NCBI GenBank assembly: GCA_033064195.1
Contig: JARBJD010000227.1
Coordinates: forward strand, 57,120-121,119
Length of the DNA stretch: 64,000 nt
Origin: Blattamonas nauphoetae
Lineage: Eukaryota; Preaxostyla; Oxymonadida
Direction: 5' to 3'
The notes under the pieces are model-generated. The model was not told where the DNA came from. It saw nothing but the letters and a program-made list of their open reading frames with translations, and did no database searches. A program made the translations under genes and the position numbers. This document shows positions 11,236 to 24,455 of the stretch, in pieces (within the stretch, counting starts at the first letter, position 1; every line of letters begins with the position of its first letter).

Positions 11236-12750
11236 GTGGAATAGCATTTGATTTTGGCGTGTCCAGCATACAATTGACGATTCTTCATTTCTTATTGACT
11301 TTCTTTTCCTTTCGTCACTCAAAGACGCTGTCTTCGCCAGAAATGGAGCCACGGTAACCGTCTGAGCCAGTTCCAATCATATTTGTGACTTTGTCATAAA
11401 TTCCAATCCCTATGTAATTGTTTGTGGTTTGATCTACTTCTCGAGGAGCTTGTTCGTGCAATTCCTACATGAATACAGAAGTGGAACAGAAAAGGTCAAA
11501 GTTCGGATTCTGAAACAAGTACAAAACCACATTCAAGACGGTATGAAATACCACAAATTGTTATTTGTTTCATTGTCTGTTGAATCTGGTCACTTTTTCT
11601 CATTTATTGTTCTCATATTCGTCAATTATGCAGCTGAGAACGAAGCCACTTTGAAACACGTGAGTGAAACGGGATTGCGTGTCGGATTGGTGTCTGAGCT
11701 TATTTCAACGATGGGGAGCAAATGTAGCTCACTCCTATTCGTATGTCTCTCTCTCTCATTGTACATCTCTTCACTCACTTCCATCCCCTTCTTTCGGTTT
11801 GTGGAGCAGGCCATGGCATCGAGTGTGCTTGCTTTGATTGTAACTTGTGTTTCCGAACCGGATCGTACGAAAGCAAATGATATTCTCCAGTCACTCCTCG
11901 CCCTGGCACATGTCAGCTCTTTTTCCCTCTCATCATCCTTCTCTCTTCTTTGTGTTGTACAGAACTCAGATGAAACACTAGCTGTGGCAGCAACAAAAGC
12001 TATTTGGTATGTTTCTCGTTCTTCTCACTTTCTTTGTGAGCAGTGTCATGTGTGTGGTGAGGATGAATGTGGGCGACATGGAATGCGTGCTGAATGGGGG
12101 AGTTGTGGAGAGAGTGTGTGGATGGGTGGAGGAATACAGATCCGAAGCAGAAGTGGTTGAGTTGTTGGGGTTGTTGGAATCAGTCTGTGTTGGACTGAAA
12201 GGAGCCACTGCCTCGTTGAGAGCGAAGAAGGGAATGGAGTGGATCGGAGGCAAGTGGAGTGTGTCGTCGCGGAGTCAAGCCGCGTTGAACTTGATAGAGA
12301 ACACTCTGCTGAGCGTGTGTGGAAGGAAGGGAGACGGGGAATCGAGGTGGGTGTTGGGGATAGGACGAGCAGGGGGGATGCTTGCAGTGCACTTCCCGGA
12401 TGGGTTGAGAGGGACAGCCAAGGAAGTGGGAGTGATTGGGATTGACATTGGGCAGGCGAAGACAGAAATGGAGGAACGAATGCGACAGATTGAAGAGGAG
12501 TACAAGAAACATGAAGCTCAACGCGAAAGAGAACGAAGCGAGGAGAAAAGGAGAGCAGACGAGCAATTCGAGAAGTACACGCAACGCATCAAAGAATGTG
12601 TCATAAAGGAGCGACTGGATGAATTTAGGTTCCAAGATAAAGCAAACCTCATCCAAAAAGCAGGACATAGAACAATTGGAGCAGCAGCCATTACAATGTT
12701 CGATTTGACGAGCTGGTCGATTTCTGGCTCTATTTTCACTCAAAACGGAG

Positions 12751-13947
12751 GGGACTGACTATAGTTCATCAGCGTTTTCAACTATAGTTCATCAGAGACC
12801 CATAATCTGTTGGGAGCGAGTCGAATCTACTTCTTTTCGTTCATGATGAAAAAATGCCACCCAAAGAAGAGCACTGATCCACCTTGGATGCCAACCTCGA
12901 GGAGCAGTCGACGACGATGATGAGGAAGACGAAGGGAAACATGCTATGAAGAAGCAGTTCGACACCACGTGCACAATCGAGTTCATTGGGGTTCCAGTCG
13001 ACGAGAGTGAGCCACAATCTTTCAACTCGCAATGTGCCAGCTCCATCGAGCGCGGAGCCGACACAACCGAAAGAAGTGGCATCGAAGGCGAGGAAGTACT
13101 TGCTTGCACTGTCGTTGTGTTTGTCGGTGAGATACCTTGGATCGCGAAGCAGTTGTCGGGAGATGTCGACGAGAAGGAGATGAGAGGAGAACTGGAAGAA
13201 GTCGTTCCGATCCACTCTCCCCCAAAACGAGCGGCACTCCTTCGCTCATCCATATGCAGTTCATCATCACTCCATTCAGAGAGAGTCGTCCGCTAAGGGC
13301 ACACACCGACCCCATCACAGCCTTCTGATCCCACCTCTCCTCTTCCCCACACCATCCACATCGTTCCTCCTCCGGTTGACGCTGATGGCAGGCTGATCGA
13401 CATCTCACGCATCTCGATCCTCCACTTCCAGTCTACTTCGCTTTCGTTTCTTGCCCTCAACCTCCACATCTTCTGATCCCACCCACATTCTGCTCCCGAA
13501 GTACGATGAGTGTACGATCGACAGAATGATCTTCTCGTCGACCTGCTTCTGGTTCAATCCTGTCTTCAGTCCAACACTCACCGACGAACAGCATTCATCC
13601 TTCTCTCCACATTCTGACACCTCTCCACTTCCCCTCGGAGAAATCGTGATTAATCCATCCTTGATGACCACACCGAGTCCATCGAGCTGCACGGCCAAGC
13701 TAACGTCCCATACAGCTGAGACGAGTCAGACTATGACGAGTCGCAGAACATTACGATCGAAGATGGAGCTGAGTCTGTTGAGACTGTCACTGCACTTTCT
13801 ACAATCACTGCCCGGTCAATTTCTTTATTTTTCTTTGATTCGATTTGGTTGGAGTCGACATTTGATTGCCGGCCGGATCCCTCGTTGCCATGATATGGGT
13901 CTCTGATGAACTATAGTTGAAAACGCTGATGAACTATAGTCAGTCCC
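12751..13947. mobile_element. MULE-like TIR element 1 (1.2 kb), 8-bp target duplication
   Basis: Perfect 54-bp terminal inverted repeats start GGGACTGACTATAGTTCATC and end CCCATA. Each TIR contains the motif CTATAGTTCATCAG twice. The 8 bases AAACGGAG lie on both sides (12743-12750 and 13948-13955). The interior has open segments on the minus strand (12841-13215 and 13405-13698) with GC and codon flavour like host genes, but no recognisable transposase. I infer a non-autonomous element, possibly one that captured host DNA. An 8-bp duplication also fits hAT or P elements. Confidence 0.85.
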
Positions 13948-14106
13948 AAACGGAGGACCAAATCACACTCTTCTCTCGTTCTCGTTTGGGAAAGTGGTTG
14001 CTCGATTCACTTTCACAATCGGATAAATCACAGATTGGACATCAATTGGCATTATCGAGTCTTCACAGACGAAAGGTGCGGCGGAAATATGGGATTTAAT
14101 CATGTC

Positions 14107-15210
14107 ATAGTCCCCTCATCAGGCCGTACATGTTCATCAGGCCGTACAACAACGATTTCTTGCTAATTTATATTTTTTTCATTTCATTACTCGAGTTATT
14201 GGTATGATGTGACTTTTTTGATGATTTATTTGGATCAATGGGTTCATTTTCAAATCAAATGCTGAATGCACAAACATCGACAATCTCAGAGTTTGTTTGG
14301 CGCATCAACATTGAGTTTCAAGACCTCCCTCCCCGCTAATTCAACAGATGTGTCTTTGTATGTCTGAAATTCAGCTCTCCTTCCATGTTCTCCTCTGTGA
14401 AGCTTTTACCTTGAATATGCCGTTTCTCATCCATTTCTCTCATATTTTAAACTTTTTTGATCCAATCTTGATTTCTAGCTGGTCCATCAATACGGAACAA
14501 GTTGCTTCCAATCATCAGTTCACAACCCATCTTTCAAACCTCTTCATGTCTCTGATCCAACCCCTCCCGACATGGTTCCGACGTCAATCCACCGCACACC
14601 CTCACCTTTTTCATCCACTCCATCGAGACTTCGTAGGATGGACGTGCAAAACGTCGACTTCCTTGTGCTTCGGATCTGGAGGCTCTGTGGAAGGACTCGA
14701 TCTTGTCGCCCTTGAATCCAGATTCTGCTACTATTCCACCTCTAACCACGGACAACACGTTCGATCTCTGCGGCGGAGAGCACAGCGGGAAAATCGTTGG
14801 TCACTTGATCAAAATGTCACTCAACTCCCCCACCCCAACATGCACACTCCTCTCCGAATCCATAGACGGTAATTTCACACCCTGTTTCAACCCTTCTGAA
14901 ATTTATCTCATCTTAACTGGTATTTTGACGTCAATTTCTGTCTTTGGCTATCTTGTTTTTTAAACTATCTTCTGGTTGATCCCTTTCCCAGTGTAACATT
15001 TCAAGATTTTATAGTTGGCTTCAATCTCAGTTTATTCACAAAGAGACATAAGAGGTGGAAAAAAAAATGAATGGATTGATCGATGGATAACTTTGCGTAG
15101 AAGTGAAAAATGTGTGGTTTGATATCTGTTTCATCACGTATGTGATTCGATAGTTCTTCTCTAGCCTTGGTACGACTTGATGAACAAGTCCGGCTTGATT
15201 TGGTAACTAT
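14107..15210. mobile_element. Degenerate TIR element 2 (1.1 kb)
   Basis: The ends pair as inverted repeats over about 41 bp with roughly three quarters identity: ATAGTCCCCTCATCAGGCCG on the left, and ATAGTTACCAAATCAAGCCG reading inward from 15210. As in element 1, each end repeats a TTCATCAGG-type motif twice. I find no clear target duplication, so the exact ends are uncertain by a few bases. Segments of open frame lie around 14640-14870 (for example DLCGGEHSGKIVGHL), with no transposase signature. The interruption of the SPRY-like domain on both sides supports insertion. Confidence 0.6.
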
Positions 15211-15554
15211 CAGTTAAAGGAGTGGGATGGAATGTGAAACCAAACTATGGCAGATCGTGTGACCAGTCCGGTCTCAACTTTAAGAAAGGATCAGCGTGTG
15301 CAGTTGGGTGGGAAGGACAGCGAGTGGTGTTGGAGGCGGATGGTCGAGATGGAAAGAGGACACTTCGGCTGAGTCAGGATGGACAGACACAACCCACTTT
15401 CTTATCCAACATTCCAGTCCCCTTCCGATTCACAATTTCTCAATGTCGAAGTGGTGAATCATTTTCGATTGAATCAGTTGAAACGCTGCCGGAACCAACA
15501 CTGACAGGAGGAACAACGGAAATCATTGTCCGAGAGGATCCGATATTTCTGTAA

Positions 15555-15843
15555 TCACACTGGAAACACACGATACCAACATCACAATTTCACCAGTTCT
15601 TATTCTCGCATTATCAAACCGTCAGTCTCACTTCAAATAGACTTCTCGCATTTTCAATGTTTCAGAGGGCGCCTGGTTGAAAGGACTTGTGAATCAACAT
15701 GATCAGGTGAAGTCTCGAAAGAACTGCTCGAAAATCCATCTCAACACGACGTTTTCAAGTCTGCTTTCCTATCCATCTTACTTCTTTACTGCTGTCTGAT
15801 CTCTCCATACTTTGGTATCTCAACTCGTAAGCCACACTTCCCC
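15555..15843. other. Intergenic, no feature seen
   Basis: The stretch lies between the stop of the broken SPRY-like gene and the ATG of the surface-protein gene. Nothing recognisable was found; it presumably holds the promoter of the downstream gene. Confidence 0.5.
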
Positions 15844-18800
15844 ATGGTTTCGCTAACATATCTGCTTTTCCACATCATCACAATCGTGCTGACGCATGCA
15901 ACGCAAGAAGGACATCACCAGTCATTGAACGCTCTTCTGGATGAGTTCTCAAGAACTTCCTATCAACAAAATTCGAACACCATTGAAGTTATTCGTCTCC
16001 CAAAGGGCATTTTCTCTTCCCATGATTCCTCTGTCAACTCTGTCATGCTGAATATTGAAGGGATCAACACTCAAATCCAGTTTTCGAAACCATCCTCAAC
16101 GGATAGGAACAACTCCTCAAATAATCCCGAATGTCATGGCTCAAACACTCCAACACTGTCCACACTCTTCAAAATCCATAACTCCACTGTTTGCATGGCA
16201 TGCTTATCTTTGATGTGCGAAGACTCGGAAGCACGAGTAGCGACTGTCTCGTCGTCGTCTTTGACAGTTTCAAACAGTGAGATTCACTCCAACGGGGCAA
16301 ACTCTCCGTTTGTGATGCTGGGAGGAGTGTTTGATGGACAACCACAATATAGTGGGAGTTCTCTGCATGTCTCGAAATGTCGTCACATTTCGTCGTCCCT
16401 CGTCTCCCTGGCGCCTCTTACCGAAATCTCTCGCAAGTCGCAACAATATTTCCACAATGGAGAACCATTGATAACCTATCAAGAAATCCAAGTTGGGAAA
16501 GAAATGACAGTAGCAGCGTCCGAACTTTCGATCGGAGATTCATGCCTGACATTTGGGACCGGCCCTCTGATCGGTTTTGGAAGCAGGAAGCACTCGACAG
16601 AACGAGGTGGGGAACAAGCAGTCCTGCCTCGGAAGGTGTCTACACTGCTGTCGAAGAGCCAGATTGTGAACACGACGAGCAATCCATCAGCCTTGATTGA
16701 CGACGAAGCAGAGAGGATGGAGCTGACTCAGCGTGTGACGAGCAGCCGAGTTCATTTGAGCACGAACCATCTTTATGGAACAGCGTGTGTGGACGTGAAT
16801 GCGAATGTGATGGGAAGTCTTCTGAGTCTGAACTCATCGTTCTCGTCGTGCTTGACCAACACTCCCACCCATCTCAGCCAACACTACACAACCCATCAAG
16901 GCCCCACTGAACCAGCAGTCTTCGTCAAACTGTGCACATTCAAAGATTGCTCCTCAACAGAAGGTTACCCTGCACTCCATGTCCAAAAGACAGGCTCACT
17001 CATCGTCGAGGAGTGTTCGTTCAAGACGTGTAGGGGCGCCCCTCAATATTCATCTGGTGGGGCCATTTTCTTCCAATCATTAACGGGAGTCCCTTTCATT
17101 GCAATGTCGTCATCGTTCGTTGGCTGCAGTGCAGATTCTGGTGGGTCACTTCGTCTCTATTGCTCATCGCAGGTCTTGATCAACTGTATTTTCATAGACT
17201 CCCAATCAATGACACATGGAGGCTGCATATGTTCGGACATATGGGACGCTGCGTCGACATCCTCATCGATCACAAATTGTCATTTCGAGAACTGCAGAAC
17301 AACTGATCCCGACCCAGAACATATTTCCTGTGGCGGCGCTCTATAACACGCGCACGTAACCCGAAATCGGCACGAAACCCGAAATTGTCAACACCTTCTT
17401 AACCCATACTTCATATTTCTCCGAACCCATATTTTTTTGGGTCCCACTTTTTTTATGGGTCATCATCTCGGCCCCATAAATCACTTGAGGTAGAAATCGA
17501 ACCTCCAAAATAGGATCCCTTGTTCAGGGTGCCTATTTAAGAGCCTTTTTTGGCCCAGTTTTTGGTCCCCAAAAATAATGGTCCTTAACATTTAAGCTTA
17601 GGGCATAAATCCTTCGCGGTCATATTTCTCCACACCCATTCAAGATTTTTCTTTCTCGTTTGATTTATGGTGGTTTGGGATTGTTTTCTCTCGAAATGAC
17701 AATTTTTTGAAAAATGAAAAATCCTGGGGGGAGCTGGACGAAAAAAATGGGGAAAAAACTGATTTCCCTGTATGTTAAGCTTAAGAGCTCGAAAACTTGT
17801 TTTGATCATATCTCCACAACCAGACATAGTTCCGACATGAAGTTTTCACCAATATGGATGTTTTGTTGGATATTAATTTTTTCTGAAAATTTTGAGAATT
17901 TTCGATGACCTCCTATTTCGGCCTTTTCCGATATTTTCAGCAGAATTCAAAAAGTATTGTCGTTTTTCCAATTATCATCACTGTGAACAACAAAATGATG
18001 AATTTAGGTGATTTGGAGTCATGACTGTGTCAAATCAACTGAATCTGAAGAAGAACTTCCTCTCAGATGGAATGTGAGATCTCGATTTTACTGAACATGT
18101 CCAAAAAGGCCGAAATAGGAGGTCATCGAAAATTCTCAAAATTTTCAGAAAAAATTAATATCCAACAAAACATCCATATTGGTGAAAACTTCATGTCGGA
18201 ACTATGTCTGGTTGTGGAGATATGATCAAAACAAGTTTTCGAGCTCTTAAGCTTAACATACAGGGAAATCAGTTTTTTCCCCATTTTTTTCGTCCAGCTC
18301 CCCCCAGGATTTTTCATTTTTCAAAAAATTGTCATTTCGAGAGAAAACAATCCCAAACCACCATAAATCAAACGAGAAAGAAAAATCTTGAATGGGTGTG
18401 GAGAAATATGACCGCGAAGGATTTATGCCCTAAGCTTAAATGTTAAGGACCATTATTTTTGGGGACCAAAAACTGGGCCAAAAAAGGCTCTTAAATAGGC
18501 ACCCTGAACAAGGGATCCTATTTTGGAGGTTCGATTTCTACCTCAAGTGATTTATGGGGCCGAGATGATGACCCATAAAAAAAGTGGGACCCAAAAAAAT
18601 ATGGGTTCGGAGAAATATGAAGTATGGGTTAAGAAGGTGTTGACAATTTCGGGTTTCGTGCCGATTTCGAGTTACGTGCGCGTGTTACATCGTCCAATTT
18701 ATCACGATCCAACTCAATTTTCTTCGTTTCCATGGAAACAAAGCACCTGTCAAACCGGGCAACGACATCATGGTTGTCGGGTGGAGTACACAGGTCACAT

Positions 18801-21800
18801 CAGAGACGATGGTTGGGTGTTCGTCGACATCTGCTTCTCCTCGACTGCGAGTGTATCATGATCAAGAAGGCAAAGATGATTTTCTCCCGAATCCAACAAG
18901 TGTCACACATATTTCGTGTGTGGGAGCAGAAATTGATTCAGACACTGCTGAATTCACTCTGAAGATGAGCAGGGCCATCACAGGAACAGTTCTGGTGCTG
19001 CTCGACAATTCTGGTGGATCAAGATATCCAACAAGCGCTCAGGCACCAAACATTGGACGGGTACTCTCTTTCTCACTCGACAATTCAATCGAAAGCAAGT
19101 GTTCTGTTTCACTTGGTGAGAATGGCCTCGTTCAAACTCCCCTCACCGCTTACAAAGTGATCAAATCGTCGTTTGTCGGAAGCGTCATTCTCTCAGCCGA
19201 TTGTCTTCTGGACAAAAGCAAGAAGAATGCGTTGATCACCATCTCTGGACTTGGGATCCCGTCAGGCGTCCTCTCTGTCACTCTCTCAGACAGCACCGTT
19301 CTCAGCTTTACATTTCTCCCGCAACAGACGACATCTGAAATCTTGACAGTCCGTCTGACTGAAGACTCGCTCAAGTTCGAAGTTGGAGAGCCATTTCCAA
19401 TTGTCAGTCTTCAATCCAACACTCAACCGAGCCAGAAAATTGTTGTTCCTTGTCAGATCAAGTTCGGTCTTCTCCCTCTTCCTCATCTCACAACACTTGA
19501 CGAGCCGGAGTATGACAACAAGCAGAAGACAGTCAGCATCAGGTTGGAAGGACGGAATCTGAAAGGAACTTACGACGTGACCTTTTCGGGGAATGGAACG
19601 GAGACAGTGACGAAAGAAGTTTTCTTCAGTACGTCAGAAGGACAACTCCGAGGAGTCCTGTTTGACCATGAAACACCAACGAACGTGAACATGTCATACA
19701 ACACTCGATATGAAGTGGTGGGAGTGACGAAGGATGGAGCTGAAGTCAAATTTGACTCTGATCTAAGCTTCACAACCATTCCTGAGCCACCTCGTCTCAT
19801 GACGATGGAATACGAATACGATGAAGCGATCAAAACTGCTTTGTTTCGGATGACAGGCCAAGTTTTGGAGACGACGAAGAAATACGAGATTGAGCTGAAT
19901 GATTCAGGAAACTCAAAGACAATGATTAAAATGACATTCAACACGACATCGTCTGAATGGGAAGGATCTGCGATTCTGTATTCGCTGTCTGAACCAGTTG
20001 AGCTGGAATATGGGATGACATACTCAGTGAGTGGATTCAGGACGAAAGGGGAAGCATCACCGCATCCGTATGAAGACCAAACAATCATGATTGCAGACGA
20101 GCCAAGCCGAATTGAAGGGGTGTCGTATGCGCTGGATGGAGAGAAGACGAGGATGATCGTTTCTTTGTCAGGCCGAGAATTGAAGGATGGGATGGGAAGG
20201 ATTGGAGTTGGGAGAGGAAATTCGAAGTGGACGTCAGAGACAGCGATCGCTTATGGTTTAGATGAGAAGTGGAAGGCCACCTTTCTGGTTGGCTTCTCAG
20301 AAAGCACGACTGTTCTGAAGTATGGGGAGACATACACACTGTGTGGATTGGATGGGAGTGCGTTCTTCGTGAACGATGGCATCTCAATCACTGTTCCTCA
20401 ACCACCAGTCGTCAGCTCGATGATCCCGGAATTGAACACCGACACGCACAATTCGTTCCGTGTTGTGTTGTCAGGATCACATCTGCCAGCGACAGGGTCT
20501 TTCACGGCGTCGTTCTCTGAAAGTGCTGGAACATTTGACATTTCGTTGTCAGAATCGTCCGAACGGAGATCGGACTGGATTGTGGTTTCGACGACAAGCG
20601 CGTTCGAGTTCAACAAGACATACACGCTGACATCGCTAATTGACTCGTCTTCTGGAACTCCTGATCATCTGTTATGCTCTGGAGTGACGATGACAACTCC
20701 ACTCGGACCAACTTTGATTGGATTGGGAGCAATTTCTCTGACAGGCACTTCGCTTGATTCCGTGAGGATTGTTGTGAATGTTGCCCGAATTGTTGCCGAC
20801 ACTTTCGAAGTTTCAGTGTTCGATGTTGAAGATGAAGCGAAAGTGCCGATCCCGTTGTCGATCTCTTTCTCGTCATGCGATTCGACAGAAGGAGTGATGA
20901 CACACTCTGTGAGCTGGGACTCTGCGCTGATGTATGGTCATCGCTACGCAATTGCTTCGATGTCGAGTTCGACGATGGATGTGTCAATTCCATCACAGCT
21001 CGTCTTCGAAATCCCGAAGCCGCTCTTATTTGACAACGTCTCGATTGCACCCAACTCAATCCACACATCCCTCGTCGTTATGTTTGAAGGATCGCACCTC
21101 AAGGGGGACATGACAGTGACACTCACGTCTGGTTTCTCATTTGTTATCACTGCACAGTCTGCCACATCAGCTGTCTCGAAGGCAATCGCTCTTGGATTGA
21201 CAAGCAGCCTCACATTTGACACTCCCTTCACGGTCGAATCAATCGTCTCCACAAATCCAGATTTGAGCGTTTTGTTGAATGGCACACTGACCTTCACAAC
21301 ACCAAAGAAACCAGATCCACTTGTTCTGTATGTGGATGGGCGGACAGGAGAGACGAGTCGGTTCTGTGGAGAATCAACTCGTCCCTGCTCGTCTGTGGAA
21401 GTTGCTTGGGAGATTGTTTCTGAGATTGGAATTTCGATGCCAACAATTGGGATTGTTCACTCAGCGACACTTGGATCACAGATTCGGATTGAGAATGGGA
21501 TGGTTGCTCTTCTGTCGAATTTGGGAAATGTTGAACCAACACTTCGAATTCCTTCATCTGCTTGTGAGGAAGCGGAATCTGGGATGATTGTTGTGTCGTC
21601 ATCGACACTGGAGATTCGAGATGTTGACATTCTGATTGATTCGCTCTCATCTTCGTTCGTGCTCCTCTCAGCTCAGAAATCGTCCTTGACGCTGAAAGAA
21701 GGGTCATTTGTTGGACCACAATCAACACCTTCATCGAACGACGAGTTATCAGAAGAGATCTGCTCATGGACGAGTGGGATTCTTCAGCTGGACAACTGCA

Positions 21801-23428
21801 CCACTTCGATCTCCGACACCAAACTGAACCACCTCTCTTTTGGAGCAGTGAACATGAAAGCAGGGTCTTTGAAAGTGGAAACAAGTTCGTTTCATGACAA
21901 TTCACCGAATCTGTCATCTTTTGCATCACTCCGTCGAAACATCCATTGCTCGAATGGCGGGCACATCGAAATTGGGAGTCTGAGTGGAGGCGATGGAGTT
22001 GGGGACAAGATGGGATGGTTCTCTCGCAATGACTGTACTCTGTCGGGAGACGGTGTGGATGTCAAAACAGCGTTTTTCGCTCCAACACTCAGCACCGATG
22101 AGTCAAAGTCGACGTACACAAAGAAAACAGAAACATTCGTGGTCACAATCGTCGGAACGGCACTTGTTCCTTGTGGCCTGACATTGGAAGTATTTGAGAT
22201 ATCAAAAGATGGAACAGTGGGACGGTCACGCTCCTTCGAACTGAATCTGAACTCGACGACTTCGTTCTCCGAGAAAGTGATCGTTCTCTCACTTTCCGAA
22301 TCGTCGTTGCCCACTTTCTCGAAGTCTCTGGAATGGCGAGGCCGCCTTGTGTTTGGAGATTCGCTGAAAACTGTGGAGACGATTCTGATCCAACTGAACA
22401 GTTCTGATCGTTTCGCTCAAGCGATGAAAGACAACATGAAATGGTGGATTCCTTTGGTGGTCGTTGTTTCTGTGCTCCTCCTCGTCCTCGTCGCGATCCT
22501 CATTGTCTGCATTCGTCGCAAGCAGAAGAAGGGAGGAGATGAGAAACCACAACCACTGTCTGAAATGGAGGAGCAAATTGAAGTGAAGATTGATGAGGAT
22601 GGATTCGGCACGATCGCTGGAGATGGATCCACACAACCGATTGGGGAGCTTGTGACAGGAATGGATCAATCGTTCGGCCCGCCGACGAAAGAAGGGCATG
22701 CGAGTCGCGGAGGGAACAATGCAGATGTGAGCAAATTGGGGATTCCAGTGGTTGGAACTGGTGAAGGAGTTGCTGAGACGACAACACTTCAAAAATACGA
22801 AACTCTGTACGACAGACTGCACACGACGGAACAAGAAGTGAACAAGAAAGCGATGATGCAGTCGATTGTGTGTGGTCTTCAGAACGCTGCTCGGATCAAC
22901 TCGACATCTCAACTGTCTGCGTGTCTGACGTCTCGATGGGTTCTGATTGACTCAAATGGACAGACTTGGCTGCAACTGATATCCCCATCCAATCAGATGA
23001 CTGGGGAAGACCAAAACGCCCTTCTGAATCAAACGTCGATTCTGTTGAAGGCTCGTGAGGAAGCAGAAGAATCGAAGAGATGGTCGGCGCCAGAAACGGC
23101 AAATGAGGAAGCCAATGTGGATGAGAAGAAAGTGTTGGTTTTTCGGCTCGGCCTTGTGCTGTGGGAGATTGAGACTGGCCAAGTGCCTTTCAGAGAAGTT
23201 GATGCTGTGAACGCGCAGCGACAGATTGGGACAGGGATTCTTCCAAGAATGGAGAACATCAAGAATTCGAAACTGGTTGATCTTTTGACTCACTGCCTCT
23301 CCTTCCAACCAGACGACCGACCAACACTGGATGACGTTGGGAAAGAGCTTTCGGAAGTGTTTGGAGAAGGAAAGGGGAATACACTCTCCAAAAACGCTGT
23401 CGAAGCACACGTCAAGATCGATCAGTGA
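15844..23428 (+). pseudogene. Large surface protein with GG-type repeats, TM and pseudokinase; split by a MITE
   Basis: The signal peptide (MVSLTYLLFHIITIVLTHA) is followed by a beta-helix-like region with Pmp-type motifs (SSGGAIFF, SCGGAL). The frame ends inside a MITE (17346-18685). Deleting it with one TA rejoins the frame exactly (GGALYIVQFITIQ...) and completes a second Pmp-type motif (FHGNKAPVKPGNDI), giving 2080 residues. Then come about six to seven tandem beta-sandwich repeats of ~100 residues, each opening with an Pro-rich turn such as IPEPPRL or VPQPPVV; a lone TM at about residues 1752-1776 (WWIPLVVVVSVLLLVLVAIL); and a kinase-like C-lobe (RWSAPE, LGLVLWEIETGQVPF, PDDRPTLDDV) without an HRD or DFG motif, so a pseudokinase. 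I recognise this architecture from Blattamonas. The MITE is the only lesion seen, so an intact allele could exist. Confidence 0.75.
17346..18685. mobile_element. Palindromic MITE, 1340 bp, TA target duplication
   Basis: Two nearly perfect inverted arms of about 590 bp (17346-17935 and 18098-18685) flank a loop of about 160 bp. The ends are ACACGCGCACGTAAC and its complement, and TA lies on both sides (17344-17345, 18686-18687). The arms encode the same 64-residue open frame in opposite directions, which shows how exact they are. There is no transposase. TA duplication and long palindromic arms suggest a Tc1/mariner-type or similar non-autonomous element. It sits in the coding sequence of the surface-protein gene and has no GT-AG ends, so it is not an intron as such. 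Confidence 0.9.
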
Positions 23429-24011
23429 GAACGAACTCGTCTCTGTTCAACTCCTGCATGGTTCACTTCATTGAATGTCTCACTCTCCTTCTCCAACCAT
23501 CATTCAATCACCTGAGCATTCACCCACTCACTTCACCATCATCTATATCCCACATCACATCATTCTCTTCATTCGTCATTGTTGTCTCTGATTGAGAATG
23601 TGTTCTCGACGTTCCCCTTTGTTTGCACATCTCGCCATCGAAACACAACTCACTCTCGACAAATGATGTTGTTTTCATCTCTCAGAACACCACTTTATTA
23701 GTTGCTCTTTCTTCCTCTGACCATCATTTCCATCTCACTCGTCATCATTTGGGATATGCTGACAATCCAACAGTTTTTTGGTTGGATTCTTGATTATTAT
23801 ATCTCGCTTTGTAGTCCACCTCACTCTGCCTCGATTTGACATTTTTGTAGCATCATTCTTTCCTTTTGTGAAGAACTGATTTCCTCCAGTCTGTTCTCGA
23901 TCTATCGACTGCAACAGTTGGATGGATGGATCATTCTTCGTGGATATTCACTTCTGTTGCCTCATTTCATGAATCTACGACACACTACTGTTTCAAAACA
24001 AAGACAATGCA
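23429..24011. other. 3' flank of surface-protein gene; no gene seen
   Basis: Pyrimidine-rich sequence with many TCA and CTC runs and no convincing frame. The last nine bases (GACAATGCA, 24003-24011) are the left target duplication of the adjoining TIR element. Confidence 0.6.
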
Positions 24012-24455
24012 CAGACCTTTGAGACTGATCTCATCGATCTCAGCTTTTTTGATCTCAGAAAATAACTAGTGTTCAAATTCTCATAAAACTCGAAATAACG
24101 AAGTAAAAGACCCACTATCCGTGTTGAATTTTGTTTATAAGCACTTTCATTGAAATCTCGAGATGAATCGTCCCGCAATAATTCTTCTTCCCGATCCGAT
24201 TGAAGAACTGGATGAATCACGCTTGTTTATCAAAAAAATTATTAATTCCACTGCGACGGATCTCATATACCATTTCTTGACGATTATTTCTCTCTTAGAG
24301 TGATTTATTCAGCAGGTTTACATTCGTTGTTCTATTGTTTATTAGTCTTCGAGATTTCTTTTCATTGTATCCTTTTTCTTCTATACTTCAACATACTTAT
24401 TCCCTTTTCTCTTTTTCATTTCGATTTATTTCCTTATCTTTCAAATTCTCCCTTC

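Larger units (their letters stand above)
11387..15554 (+). pseudogene. Alpha-solenoid / coiled-coil / SPRY-like gene, broken by two transposons
   Basis: Exons that join in frame: up to 11540, 11634-11740, 11810-11911, 11963-12006, then 12044 onward, with introns of 37-93 nt. The start is not fixed. The N-terminal part is helical and ARM/HEAT-like. Then follows a charged coiled coil (near 12460-12610, many Glu/Arg/Lys), then a SPRY-like beta domain beginning ITMFDLTSWSISGSIFTQNG. That domain is cut by a TIR element at 12751-13947. Removing it with one copy of the 8-bp duplication gives NGGPNHTLLSFSFGKVVARF in frame. An in-frame TAA follows at 14024-14026, then SIGIIESSQTKGAAEIWDLI, then a second TIR element (14107-15210), then the rest of the domain (GWEGQRVVLEADGRDGKRTL) to the stop at 15554. 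I recall this SPRY-like tail from other Blattamonas proteins. Two insertions and a stop point to a dead host gene. Confidence 0.65.

Noticed and set aside
11342-11370. Possible first exon (ATG 11342) joined by a 17-nt intron to the solenoid gene
   Set aside because: The join is in frame, but a 17-nt spliceosomal intron is well below the others here (30 nt or more); I left the start open.
12792-13408. Overlapping open frames on both strands in TIR element 1 as separate genes
   Set aside because: They are short, overlap in several frames and have no start context or known domain; I describe them only as possible captured DNA.
17714-18317. Identical 64- and 80-residue frames on both strands
   Set aside because: They are copies of each other created by the palindromic MITE arms, not genes.
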